From Antedon mediterranea (taxonomy: Eukaryota > Echinodermata > Crinoidea > Comatulida > Antedonidae), in the NCBI RefSeq assembly GCF_964355755.1, contig NC_092674.1:18366501-18430500 (forward strand): 64,000 bases of DNA. Reading direction: 5' to 3'. Each line of letters starts with the position of its first letter. Position 1 is the first letter of the stretch. The notes beneath the pieces are model-generated. The model ran no database searches, was not told the origin of the DNA, and worked only from the letters and a program-made list of their open reading frames with translations. A program made the translations under genes and the position numbers. This document shows, one piece after another, positions 47,227 through 57,960 of the stretch.

Positions 47227-47660
47227 GGTTTACTCAGCCCTCATCTTTAAAATTTGAGTGTAACTCATTTACGATTTTAAAAATATAGTGAAATTTGATA
47301 CTGTATTTGTGAGAAAATGGCGGATTGTTCCTGGGAGTCACTTGGTGGGATTATACTTGGGTACCCACTTAGTCGTCCAGTATAAGTTAGAGTGGGACCA
47401 CTGGTCCCGTTTACTCAGCCCTCATTTTTAAAATTTGAGTGTAACTCATTTACGATTTTTAAAATATAGTGAAATTTGAAACTGTATTTGTGAAAAAACG
47501 GCGGATTGTTCCTGAGAGTCACTTGGTGGGATTATACTAGGGTACCTCCTTGGTCGTCCAGTAAAAGTTAGAGTGGTACCACTGGTTCCGTTTACTCAGC
47601 CCTCATCTTTTAAATTTGAGTGTAACTCATTTACGATTTTTAAAATATAGTGAAATTTGT

Positions 47661-50600
47661 ACCAGTGGTCCCACTCTAAACTATATTTTAAAAATCGTAA
47701 ATGAGTTACACTCAAATTTTAAAGATGAGGGCTGAGTAAACGGGACCAGTGGTCCGACTCTAATTTATACTGGACGACTAAGGGGGTACCCTAGTATAAT
47801 CCCACCAAGTGACTTTCAGGAACAATCCGCCGTTTTCTCACAAATACAGTATCAAATTTCACTATATTTTAAAAATCGTAAATGAGTTACACTCAAATTT
47901 TAAAGATGAGGGCTGAGTAAACGGGACCAGTGGTCCCACTCTAACTTATACTGGACAACTAAGGAGGTACCCTACTATAATCCCACCAAGTGACTCTCAG
48001 GAACAATCCGCCGTTTTCTCACAAATACAGTTTCAAATTTTACTATATTGTAAAAATCGTAAATGAGTTACACTCAAATTTTAAAGATGAGGGCTGAGTA
48101 AACGGGACCAGTGGTCCCACTCTAACTTCTACTGGACAACTAAGGAGGTACCCTAGTATAATTCCACCAAGTGACTCCAAGGAACAATCCGCCATTTTCT
48201 CACAAATACAGTATCAATTTTCACTATATTTTAAATTTTTTTACCGTAATTGAGTTACACTCAAATTTAAAAGATGAGGGCTGAGTAAACGGAACCAGTG
48301 GTCGCACTCTAACTTATACTGGACGACTAAGGACGTACCTTAGTATAATGCCACCATTTGACTCCCAGGAACAATCCGCCGTTTTCTCACAAATACAGTA
48401 TCAAATTTCACTATATTTTTAAAATCGTAAATGAGTTACACTCAAATTTTAAAGATGAGGGCTGAGTAAACGGGACCAGTGGTCCCACTCTAACTTATAC
48501 TGGACGACTAAGGGGGTACCCTAGTATAATCCCACCAAGTGACTTTCAGGAACAATCCGCCGTTTTCTCACAAATACAGTATCAAATTTCACTATATTTT
48601 AAAAATCGTAAATGAGTTACACTCAAATTTTAAAGATGAGGGCTGAGTAAACGGGACCAGTGGTCCCACTCTAACTTATACTGGACAACTAAGGAGGTAC
48701 CCTACTATAATCCCACCATTTGACTCCCAGGAACAATCCGCCGTTTTCTCACAAATACAGTATCAAATTTCACTATATTTTTAAAATCGTAAATGAGTTA
48801 CACTCAAATTTTAAAGATGAGGGCTGAGTAAACGGGACCAGTGGTCCCACTCTAACTTAAACTGGACCACTAAGGAGGTACCCTAGTATAATCCCACCAA
48901 GTGACTCTCGGGAACAATCCGCCATTTTCTCACCAATACAGTATCAAATTTCACTATATTTTACAATATTAATCGTAATTGAGTTACACTCAAACGTTAA
49001 AGATGAGGGCTGAATAAACGGGACCAGTGGTCCCACTCTAACTTCTACTGGACAACTAAGGAGGTACCCTAGTATAATCCCACTAAGTGACTCCAAGGAA
49101 CAATCCGCCATTTTCTCACAAATACAGTATCAATTTTCACTATATTTTAAAATGTTTTACCGTAATTGAGTTACACTCAAATTTTAAAGATAAGGGCTGA
49201 GTAAACGGGACCAGTGGTCCCACTCTAACTTAAACTGGACAACTAAGGAGGTACCCTAGTATAATCCTACCAAGTGACTCTCGGGAACAATCCGCCATTT
49301 TCTCACAAATACAGTATCAAATTTCACTATATTTTAAAATATTATTCGTAATTGAGTTACACTCAAACGTTAAAGATGATGGCTGAGTAAACGGGACCAG
49401 TGGTCCCACTCTAACTTCTACTGGACGACTAAGGACGTACCTTAGTATAATGCCACCATGTGACTCCCAGGAACAATCCGCCGTTTTCTCACAAATACAG
49501 TATCAAATTTCACTATATTTTTAAAATCGTAAATGAGTTACACTCAAATTTTAAAGATGAGGGCTGAGTAAACGGGACCAGTGGTTCCACTCTAACTTAT
49601 ACTGGACGACTAAGGGGGTACCCTATTATAATCCCACCAAGTGACTTTCAGGAACAATCCGCCATTTTCTCACAAATACAGTATCAAATTTCACTATATT
49701 TTAAAAATCGTAAATGAGTTACACTCAAATTTTAAAGATGAGGGCTGAGTAAACGGGACCAGTGGTCCCACTCTAACTTATACTGGACAACTAAGGAGGT
49801 ACCCTACTATAATCCCACCATTTGACTCCCAGGAACAATCCGCCGTTTTCTCACAAATACAGTATCAAATTTCACTATATTTTTAAAATCGTAAATGAGT
49901 TACACTCAAATTTTAAAGATGAGGGCTGAGTAAACGGGACCAGTGGTCCCACTCTAACTTATACTGGACAACTAAGGAGGTACCCTAGTATAATCCCACC
50001 AAGTGACTCTCAGGAACAATCCGCCGTTTTCTCACAAATACAGTTTCAAATTTTACTATATTTTAAAAATCGTAAATGAGTTACACTCACATTTTAAAGA
50101 TGAGGGCTGAGAAACGGGACCAGTGGTCCCACTCTAACTTATACTGCACAACTAAGGGGGTACCCTAGTATAATCCCACCAAGTGGCTCCCAGGAACAAT
50201 CCGCCATTTTCTCACAAATACAGTATCAAATTTCACTATATTTTAAAATATTAATCGTAAATGAGTTACACTCAAATTTTAAAGATAAGGGCTGAGTAAA
50301 CGGGACCAGTGGTCCCACTCTAACTTAAACTGGACCACTAAGGAGGTACCCTAGTATAATCCCACCAAGTGACTCTCGGGAACAATCCGCCATTTTCTCA
50401 CAAATACAGTATCAATTTTCACTATATTTTAAATTTTTTTACCGTAATTGAGTTACACTCAAATTTAAAAGATGAGGGCTGAGTAAACGGAACCAGTGGT
50501 CGCACTCTAACTTATACTGGACGACTAAGGACGTACCTTAGTATAATGCCACCATTTGACTCCCAGGAACAATCCGCCGTTTTCTCACAAATACAGTATC

Positions 50601-53600
50601 AAATTTCACTATATTTTTAAAATCGTAAATGAGTTACACTCAAATTTTAAAGATGAGGGCTGAGTAAACGGGACCAGTGGTCCCATTCTAACTTATACTG
50701 GACAACTAAGGACGTACCCTAGTATAATCCCACCAAGTGACTCTGAGGAACAATCCGCCGTTTTCTCACAAATACAGTTTCAAATTTTACTATATTTTAA
50801 AAATCGTAAATGAGTTACACTCAAATTTTAAAGATGAGGGCTGAGTAAACGGGACCAGTGGTCCCACTCTAACTTATACTGCACAACTAAGGGGGTACCC
50901 TAGTATAATCCCACCAAGTGGCTCCCAGGAACAATCCGCCATTTTCTCACAAATACAGTATCAAATTTCACTATATTTTAAAATATTAATCGTAAATGAG
51001 TTACACTCAAATTTTAAAGATAAGGGCTGAGTAAACGGGACCAGTGGTCCCACTCTAACTTAAACTGGACAACTAAGGAGGTACCCTAGTATAATCCCAC
51101 CAAGTGACTCTCAGGAACAATCCGCCGTTTTCTCACAAATACAGTTTCAAATTTTACTATATTTTAAAAATCGTAAATGAGTTACACTCACATTTTAAAG
51201 ATGAGGGCTGAGAAACGGGACCAGTGGTCCCACTCTAACTTATACTGCACAACTAAGGGGGTACCCTAGTATAATCCCACCAAGTGGCTCCCAGGAACAA
51301 TCCGCCATTTTCTCACAAATACAGTATCAAATTTCACTATATTTTAAAATATTAATCGTAAATGAGTTACACTCAAATTTTAAAGATAAGGGCTGAGTAA
51401 ACGGGACCAGTGGTCCCACTCTAACTTAAACTGGACCACTAAGGAGGTACCCTAGTATAATCCCACCAAGTGACTCTCGGGAACAATCCGCCATTTTCTC
51501 ACAAATACAGTATCAATTTTCACTATATTTTAAATTTTTTTACCGTAATTGAGTTACACTCAAATTTAAAAGATGAGGGCTGAGTAAACGGAACCAGTGG
51601 TCGCACTCTAACTTATACTGGACGACTAAGGACGTACCTTAGTATAATGCCACCATTTGACTCCCAGGAACAATCCGCCGTTTTCTCACAAATACAGTAT
51701 CAAATTTCACTATATTTTTAAAATCGTAAATGAGTTACACTCAAATTTTAAAGATGAGGGCTGAGTAAACGGGACCAGTGGTCCCATTCTAACTTATACT
51801 GGACAACTAAGGACGTACCCTAGTATAATCCCACCAAGTGACTCTGAGGAACAATCCGCCGTTTTCTCACAAATACAGTTTCAAATTTTACTATATTTTA
51901 AAAATCGTAAATGAGTTACACTCAAATTTTAAAGATGAGGGCTGAGTAAACGGGACCAGTGGTCCCACTCTAACTTATACTGCACAACTAAGGGGGTACC
52001 CTAGTATAATCCCACCAAGTGGCTCCCAGGAACAATCCGCCATTTTCTCACAAATACAGTATCAAATTTCACTATATTTTAAAATATTAATCGTAAATGA
52101 GTTACACTCAAATTTTAAAGATAAGGGCTGAGTAAACGGGACCAGTGGTCCCACTCTAACTTAAACTGGACAACTAAGGAGGTACCCTAGTATAATCCCA
52201 CCAAGTGACTCTCGGGAACAATCCGCCATTTTCTCACAAATACAGTATCAAATTTCACTATATTTTAAAATATTAATCGTAATTGAGTTACACTCAAACG
52301 TTAAAGATGAGGGCTGAGTAAACGGGACCAGTGGTCCCACTCTAACTTCTACTGGACAACTAAGGAGGTACCTTAGTATAATCCCACCAAGTGAATCCAA
52401 GGAACAATCCGCCATTTTCTCACAAATACAGTATCAAATTTCACTATATTTTACAATATTAATCGTAATTGAGTTACACTCAAATTTAAAAGATGAGGGC
52501 TGAGTAAACGGGACCAGTGGTCGCACTCTAACTTATACTGGACGACTAAGGACGTACCTTAGTATAATGCCACCATGTGACTCCCAGGAACAATCCGCCG
52601 TTTTCTCACAAATACAGTATCAAATTTCACTATATTTTTAAAATCGTAAATGAGTTACACTCAAATTTTAAAGATGAGAGCTGAGTAAACGGGACCAGTG
52701 GTCCCACTCTAACTTATACTGGACAACTAAGGAGGTACCCTAGTATAATCCCACCAAGTGACTCTCAGGAACAATCCGCCGTTTTCTCACAAATACAGTT
52801 TCAAATTTTACTATATTTTAAAAATCGTAAATGAGTTACACTCAAATTTTAAAGATGAGGGCTGAGTAAACGGGACCAGTGGTCCCACTCTAACTTATAC
52901 TGCACAACTAAGGGGGTACCTTAGTATAATCCCACCAAGTGGCTCCCAGGAACAATCCGCCATTTTCTCACAAATACAGTATCAAATTTCACTATATTTT
53001 AAAATATTAATCGTAAATGAGTTACACTCAAATTTTAAAGATAAGGGCTGAGTAAACGGGACCAGTGGTCCCACTCTAACTTAAACTGGACAACTAAGGA
53101 GGTACCCTAGTATAATCCCACCAAGTGACTCTCGGGAACAATCCGCCATTTTCTCACAAATACAGTATCAAATTTCACTATATTTTAAAATATTAATCGT
53201 AATTGAGTTACCCTCAAACGTTAAAGATGAGGGCTGAGTAAACGGGACCAGTGGTCCCACTCTAACTTCTACTGGACAACTAAGGAGGTACCCTAGTATA
53301 ATCCCACCAAGTGACTCCAAGGAACAATCCGCCATTTTCTCACAAATACAGTATCAATTTTCACTATATTTTGAAAATTTTTACCGTAATTGAGTTACAC
53401 TCAAATTTAAAAGATGAGGGCTGAGTAAACGGAACCAGTGGTCGCACTCTAACTTATACTGGACGACTAAGGGCGTACCTTAGTATAATGCCACCATGTG
53501 ACTCCCAGGAACAATCCGCCGTTTTCTCACAAATACAGTATCTAATTTCACTATATTTTAAAAATCGTAAATGAGTTACACTCAAATGTTAAAGATGAGG

Positions 53601-54250
53601 GCTGAGTAAACGGGACCAGTGGTCCCACTCTAACTTATACTGGACAACTAAGGAGGTACCCTAGTATAATCCCACCAAGTGACTCCCAGGAACAATCCGC
53701 CATTTTCTCACAAATACAGTATCAAATTTCACTATATTTTTAAATCGTAAATGAGTTACACTCAAATTTAAAAGATGAGGGCTGAGTAAATGGTACCAGT
53801 GGTCCCACTCTAACTTATAGTGTACGACTAAGGAGGTATCCTAGTATAATCCCACCAAGTGACTCCCAGGAACAATCCGCCATTTTCTCACCAATACAGT
53901 TTCAAATTTAACTATATTTTAAAAATTGTAATTGAGTTACACTCAAATTTTAAAGATGAGGGCTGAGTAAACGGGACCAGTGGTCGCACTCTAACTTATA
54001 CTGGACGACTAAGGGGGTACCCTAGTATAATCCCACCAAGTGACTCCCAGGAACAATCCGCCATTTTCTCACAAATACAGTTTCAAATTTAACTATATTT
54101 TAAAAATTGTAATTGAGTTACACTCAAATTTTAAAGATGAGGGCTGAGTAAACGGGACCATTGGTCCCACTCTAACTTATACTGGACGACTAAGGGGGTA
54201 CCCTAGTATAATCCCACCTAGTGAATCCCAGGAACAATCCGCCGTTTTTC
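47661..54250 (-). repeat. Right arm: ~36 tandem copies of the ~181-bp monomer, inverted
   Basis: The same monomer in opposite orientation (AAAGATGAGGGCTGAG, GGGACCAGTGGTCCCACTCT, GGAACAATCCGCC). Blocks of about 1.1 kb are duplicated within the arm; for example GGGCTGAGAAACGGGACC occurs near 50105 and 51206 with matching neighbours. Confidence 0.95.
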
Positions 54251-54407
54251 TCACAAATATTTAATTCCTAATACCATAAAAGCCATAAGTAACAATGAAA
54301 ATGTAAAGAATGCACAAACGGCGTTTCATAGTTATTGTTGGCTGGAAAAAATAAAAGTGGGCTGGCTTATTGTTGGCTGGCTTATTGTTGGCTAGCTTGA
54401 CACAAGC
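54251..54407 (-). repeat. Fold-back element, right terminal inverted repeat
   Basis: Inverse of 39330-39486, including TTAATTCCTAATACCATAAA, the two AGCC-rich subrepeats and the tip. Confidence 0.9.
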
Positions 54408-54416
54408 GAAAGCCAT
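54408..54416. repeat. Target-site duplication of fold-back element, right
   Basis: GAAAGCCAT, followed by ATACTGCATAAAAATA, the continuation of element X. Confidence 0.9.
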
Positions 54417-54758
54417 ATACTGCATAAAAATAGGGGTGAATTTGTTTGTTTTTTGTATTGGTTCATTCTTTGATGTATCCTAACTTCCATGTAGGCCCTA
54501 GCATTTATTTGTTTGTTATTATAACAAATATATATATATTTTAACAAATCAATACCATTAATAAAATTATTTACTAAAATAAAAACAGAATCTAAGCGTT
54601 ATTTCATTGACAACAAAATCTAAAAATAATGCATGAACTAATAGGAAAACGCTATACAAAAGAGACGCGCGCGCCCTCAGCGTGCGAATTCTTTGACACA
54701 AAAATGGCTTCTAATTTTTAATGTCGTAACTCTTTATATATATGGCTCTGATGGAAGC

Positions 54759-55559
54759 CAGAGCCATATATATAAAGAGTTACGACATTGGATTATAGTC
54801 ACGTGATATGCAGATCAATTTGTGTCAAACTTGTCTCCGTTAATGCATGTAAAGTATAGGAGCAAGAAATTACTTTAAACTTTTTCTTATATAAAAAAAA
54901 ATGTAATTACACATTTTACGGTGGAATATCGACGTGCACAGCGTACAGAACCACTTGCGCCAAAGAATATTTCGCGCGCGTACGCTAGTACATTATAACG
55001 TTCGATTGATTGATTTTGGAACAAAATATCCCATAACTACGTCCCATTAATAACAATTATGTAATATTTTCAATTCATAATGCATGCTTTGATGACTAAA
55101 TAAAATAATAAAGTGTCGTGGATATATTTGTTAATATATTGAATAGGTATGAACAATATTAAAATAATAAAGGCAAATTATTACAAATGAAATGATGAAC
55201 GAGTCTCTGAAAGTTTGTGTCAAAAACACACGGAGAGCATATACTGATATAAAAAGAGGGGTGAATTTGTATTGGTTCATGCTTTGATGTATCCTGACTT
55301 GCATGTAGGCCCTAGTATTTATTCTTTTGTTATTATAGACACAATATATATATGTTACAAAATTAATACCATTAATCAAATTAATTACTAAAATAAAAAC
55401 GGAATATAAGCGTTATTTCATAGACAAAAAAATCTAAAAATAAAGCAAGAACTACAGGAAAACGCTATACAAATAAGACGCGCGCGCCCTCAGCGTGCGA
55501 ATTCTTTGACACAAACATGGCTTCTAATCTTCAATGTCGTAACTCTTTATATGGCTCTG
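54759..55559 (+). mobile_element. Element X copy 2 (801 bp)
   Basis: Same orientation as X1. It begins CAGAGCCATATATATAAAGA and ends with its inverse, GGCTCTG. Flanked on both sides by ATGGAAGC. It carries the undisturbed TTAA (54840-54843) that in X3 is the target of the hairpin element. It holds a GC-rich patch (ACGCGCGCGCCCTCAGCGTG). No ORF supported. Confidence 0.85.
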
Positions 55560-55567
55560 ATGGAAGC

Positions 55568-56592
55568 CAGAGCCATATATATATAAAGAGTTACGACATT
55601 GAAAATTAGAAGCCATTTTTGTGTCAAAGAATTCGCACGCTGAGGGCGCGCGCGTCTCTTTTGTATAGCGCTTTCCTATTAGTTCATGCATTATTTTTAG
55701 ATTTTGTTGTCAATGAAATAACGCTTAGATTCCGTTTTTATTTTAGTAAATAATTTTATTAATGGTATTGATTTGTTAAAATATATATATATTTGTTATA
55801 ATAACAAACAAAAAAATGCTAGGGCCTACATGGAAGTTAGGATACATCAAAGAATGAACCAATACAAAAAACAAACAAATTCACCCATATTTTTATGCAG
55901 TATATGGCTTTCTGTGTGTTTTTTACACAAACTGCGCCGCCAACGTTATTAACATTCAGAGACTCGTTCATCATTTCATTTGTAATAATTTGCCTTTATT
56001 ATTTTAATATTGTTCATACCCTTTTCAGTATATTAACAAATATATCCTCAACACATTATTATTTTATTTAGTCATCAAAGCATGCATTATGAATTGAAAA
56101 TATTACATAATTGTTATTAATAGGACGTAGTTATGGGATGTTTTGTTCCAAAATCAATCAATAGAACGTTATAATGTACTAGCGCACGCGCGCGCAATAT
56201 TCTTTGCCGCAAGTACTTATGTACGCTGTGCACATCGATATTTAACCGTAAAATGTGCAATTACATTTTTTTAAATATAAGAAAAAGTTTAAAGTATTTT
56301 CTTGCTCCTATACTTTTCATGCATTAAGGGTCTTTCACACCTGTTCCGGCACGGTTCCGGTCCGGCGAATCGAACATCAATGTTTCGTTTTCACGCGGCT
56401 ATGCGTCAATCGATATGTGCGTAGCCGCGTGAAAACGAAACATTGGCGTTCGATTGGATTTTCCGGCGCCGGACCGGAACCGTGCCGGAACAGGTGTGAA
56501 AGACCCTTTAACGGAGACAAGTTTGACACAAATTGATCTGCATATCACGTGACTATAATCCAATGTCGTAACTCTTTATATATATGGCTCTA
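55568..56592 (-). mobile_element. Element X copy 3, inverted
   Basis: Reverse orientation relative to X1 and X2. It keeps the uninterrupted fold-back target (55904-55912) and contains a 180-bp hairpin element at 56328-56507. Left flank is ATGGAAGC; the right end runs into X4 without an intact flank. Confidence 0.85.
56328..56507. mobile_element. 180-bp hairpin MITE with TTAA duplication
   Basis: The ends GGGTCTTTCACACCTGTTCC and the inverse are perfectly complementary and continue through GGCACGGTTCCGGTCCGGCG. A second inner pair reads CGCGGCTATGCG / CGCGTAGCCGCG-like. TTAA flanks both sides (56324-56327, 56508-56511). X2 shows the empty site. The TTAA duplication fits piggyBac- or Kolobok-type mobilisation. 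Confidence 0.9.
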
Positions 56593-57168
56593 TAGAGACA
56601 GTTACGGCATTGAATGGATTAGAAGCCGTGTTTGTGTCCAACTATTCTTATGTAGCGTATGGAGTTTAGTCTTTTGTTTTGAAAATGTATAACGTTCAAA
56701 AGGCTTTAATTATCGAATTTAATATCAAAACAATCAATTTGATTAAAGGTTTTTGTTAAAATAATAAAAAAATTATAAAGTTACTGCGAACATGATTTAA
56801 AACAACAAAAATAGCAATTTCGGAAGGGCTCTGGTTGTGCGCTCCATGCACGCTCTACGCGTGCGAGTTTAGTTTGTACAGCGATTCTCTATAGTAATGC
56901 ATTGTTTTTACATTTTGTTGTTTAAAATAATGTTCGCAGTAACTTTATGATTTCGTTATTATCTTAACAAAAACCTTTAAACAAATTGATTGTTTTGATA
57001 TTAAATTCGATATTTAAAGCCTTGTGAATGTTATACATTTTTTAAGCAAAATGACTCGACTCCATACGCTACATAGGCATAGTTGGACACAAACATGGCC
57101 CGTGCACACCACGTGACTTTCTAAAATCCGTGAACGCAAAGTCGTAACTCTCTCTATATATGGCTTTG
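56593..57168 (-). mobile_element. Element X copy 4, diverged and shorter
   Basis: Starts AGAGACAGTTACGGCATTG and ends GTCGTAACTCTCTCTATATA then TGGCTTTG, diverged versions of X ends in X3's orientation. Its inner region is itself palindromic: GTGTCCAACTATTCTTATGT near 56632 is answered near 57065-57090, and AAAACAATCAATTTGATTAA near 56726 by the inverse near 56975. Confidence 0.75.
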
Positions 57169-57204
57169 ATGGAAGCAGAGCCATTATATGGCTCTGCATG
57201 GAAG
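57169..57204. repeat. Remnant X ends around a 21-bp palindrome
   Basis: CAGAGCCATTATATGGCTCTG lies between two ATGGAAG words. It looks like two X termini joined after loss of the interior. Confidence 0.65.
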
Positions 57205-57210
57205 ATGTCA

Positions 57211-57960
57211 GTATAATAATAATTTATTTAGAGCACTCGACCAAGTTGAAGGTGCATCTATAAGAAATATACAAAAAAAAATGATATAGTAAACAAGAAT
57301 TACAATAAAAAAAATGTCGATGTAGGTCAACATGTCAAAACAATTCGACTACAGTAACTACAATACCATTGATAATTATCACTACAGCAGCAGGAAACCC
57401 ACTGACACCTAAAAATACAAAACTACAAGAAATAAACATATAGGATATAGAACTGTACAATATAAACTGTACAACAACAATGTAGACCTAACCCTAATGA
57501 GATAGATATCAATCATTAACTATCGATTAATTTCCATAGACGACCTCTAATCCCAATATTCCATGCTGTCATAAGCATTCCTTCCCTCCAAACCGTATCA
57601 AATGCTTTTTTTAAATCTAAGAAGGCCATGAAGGTTTTTTTTCCTTCAAGCAGACGACAGGAAGCTATGCTTTTGAGGGTAAATATATGTGATCCGCACA
57701 TCGTCGTGAAGGTCTAAACCCTCCCTGTACAACACATTTTTATTTTCCAGGAAGTCAGATATATTATTTGAAACGATTCGGTTAAATATTTTCGAGATAC
57801 ATTGAGTAAGGGAAATCCCCCTGTAATTATGGGTCCCCCTTTTTATGAATAAGTACAATAATACTTTTATTCCAGTCATTTGGAACTTTTTCTAAAGCAA
57901 TTATTCTCTTAAATAAAGAAAGAATTGACATATTCAAACATTTACCACCATTTAAAAAAA
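57211..57960 (-). pseudogene. LINE reverse-transcriptase relic
   Basis: The - strand reads IIALEKVPNDWNKSIIVLIH, then NYRGISLTQCISKIFNRIVS, then KKTFMAFLDLKKAFDTVWRE. These are the N-terminal and first catalytic blocks of a non-LTR reverse transcriptase. A frameshift lies near 57690-57720, and the remaining catalytic blocks are missing. The segment ends at 57211 in a TTATT-type simple tail, so an internal deletion or a second fragment is likely. Confidence 0.75.

Larger units (their letters stand above)
39487..47660 (+). repeat. Left arm: ~37 tandem copies of a ~181-bp monomer
   Basis: I counted about 37 occurrences of the monomer's GGCGGATTGTTCC word or variants, spaced about 180-187 bp, not counting the hAT insert. 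Conserved blocks include GGTGGGATTATACTAGGGTA, TTAGTCGTCCAGTATAAGTT, GGGACCACTGGTCCCG and CAGCCCTCATCTTT. Variant monomers recur in the same order (for example GGGTACACCGTACC near 41902, 43182 and 44652), which shows higher-order duplication blocks. It is not coding. Confidence 0.95.
39330..54407. mobile_element. Giant fold-back element with tandem-repeat arms (15,078 bp)
   Basis: The termini are exact inverses: GCTTGTGTCAAGCTAGCC at the left and GGCTAGCTTGACACAAGC at the right. They are flanked by a perfect 9-bp duplication (GAAAGCCAT). Each terminus has about 157 bp of unique sequence with two 15-bp AAGCCAGCCAACAAT subrepeats, followed by an arm of ~181-bp tandem repeats. The arms are in opposite orientation and meet near 47660 with hardly any spacer. 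Without the hAT insert, the left arm side is about 6.9 kb and the right about 6.75 kb. This is the plan of Drosophila Foldback elements (long inverted repeats built from tandem subunits, 9-bp duplication). No coding region was seen, so transposase must come from elsewhere. The relation to Foldback or Mutator-like elements is by structure only. Confidence 0.9.
38823..54750 (+). mobile_element. Element X copy 1, split by the fold-back element
   Basis: The left end CAGAGAGCCATATATATAAA then GAGTTACGACATTG; the right end is its inverse ending GGCTCTG. Left part 38823-39329, right part 54408-54750. Without the 15,078-bp insert and its 9-bp duplication it is 841 bp, close to X2 (801) and X3 (about 842 without its own insert). 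A CAGAG start and 8-bp flanks suggest a non-autonomous hAT element. No ORF. Confidence 0.85.

Noticed and set aside
39487-54250. CRISPR-like regular repeats
   Set aside because: The whole ~181-bp unit repeats; there are no unique spacers of constant size, and the DNA is eukaryotic.
39487-54250. Centromeric satellite
   Set aside because: The array is bounded by transposon termini and a 9-bp target duplication and is only ~13 kb; an empty site exists nearby.
56255-56536. 93-codon + strand frame
   Set aside because: It overlaps the hairpin MITE; the open frame is a by-product of the GC-rich palindrome.
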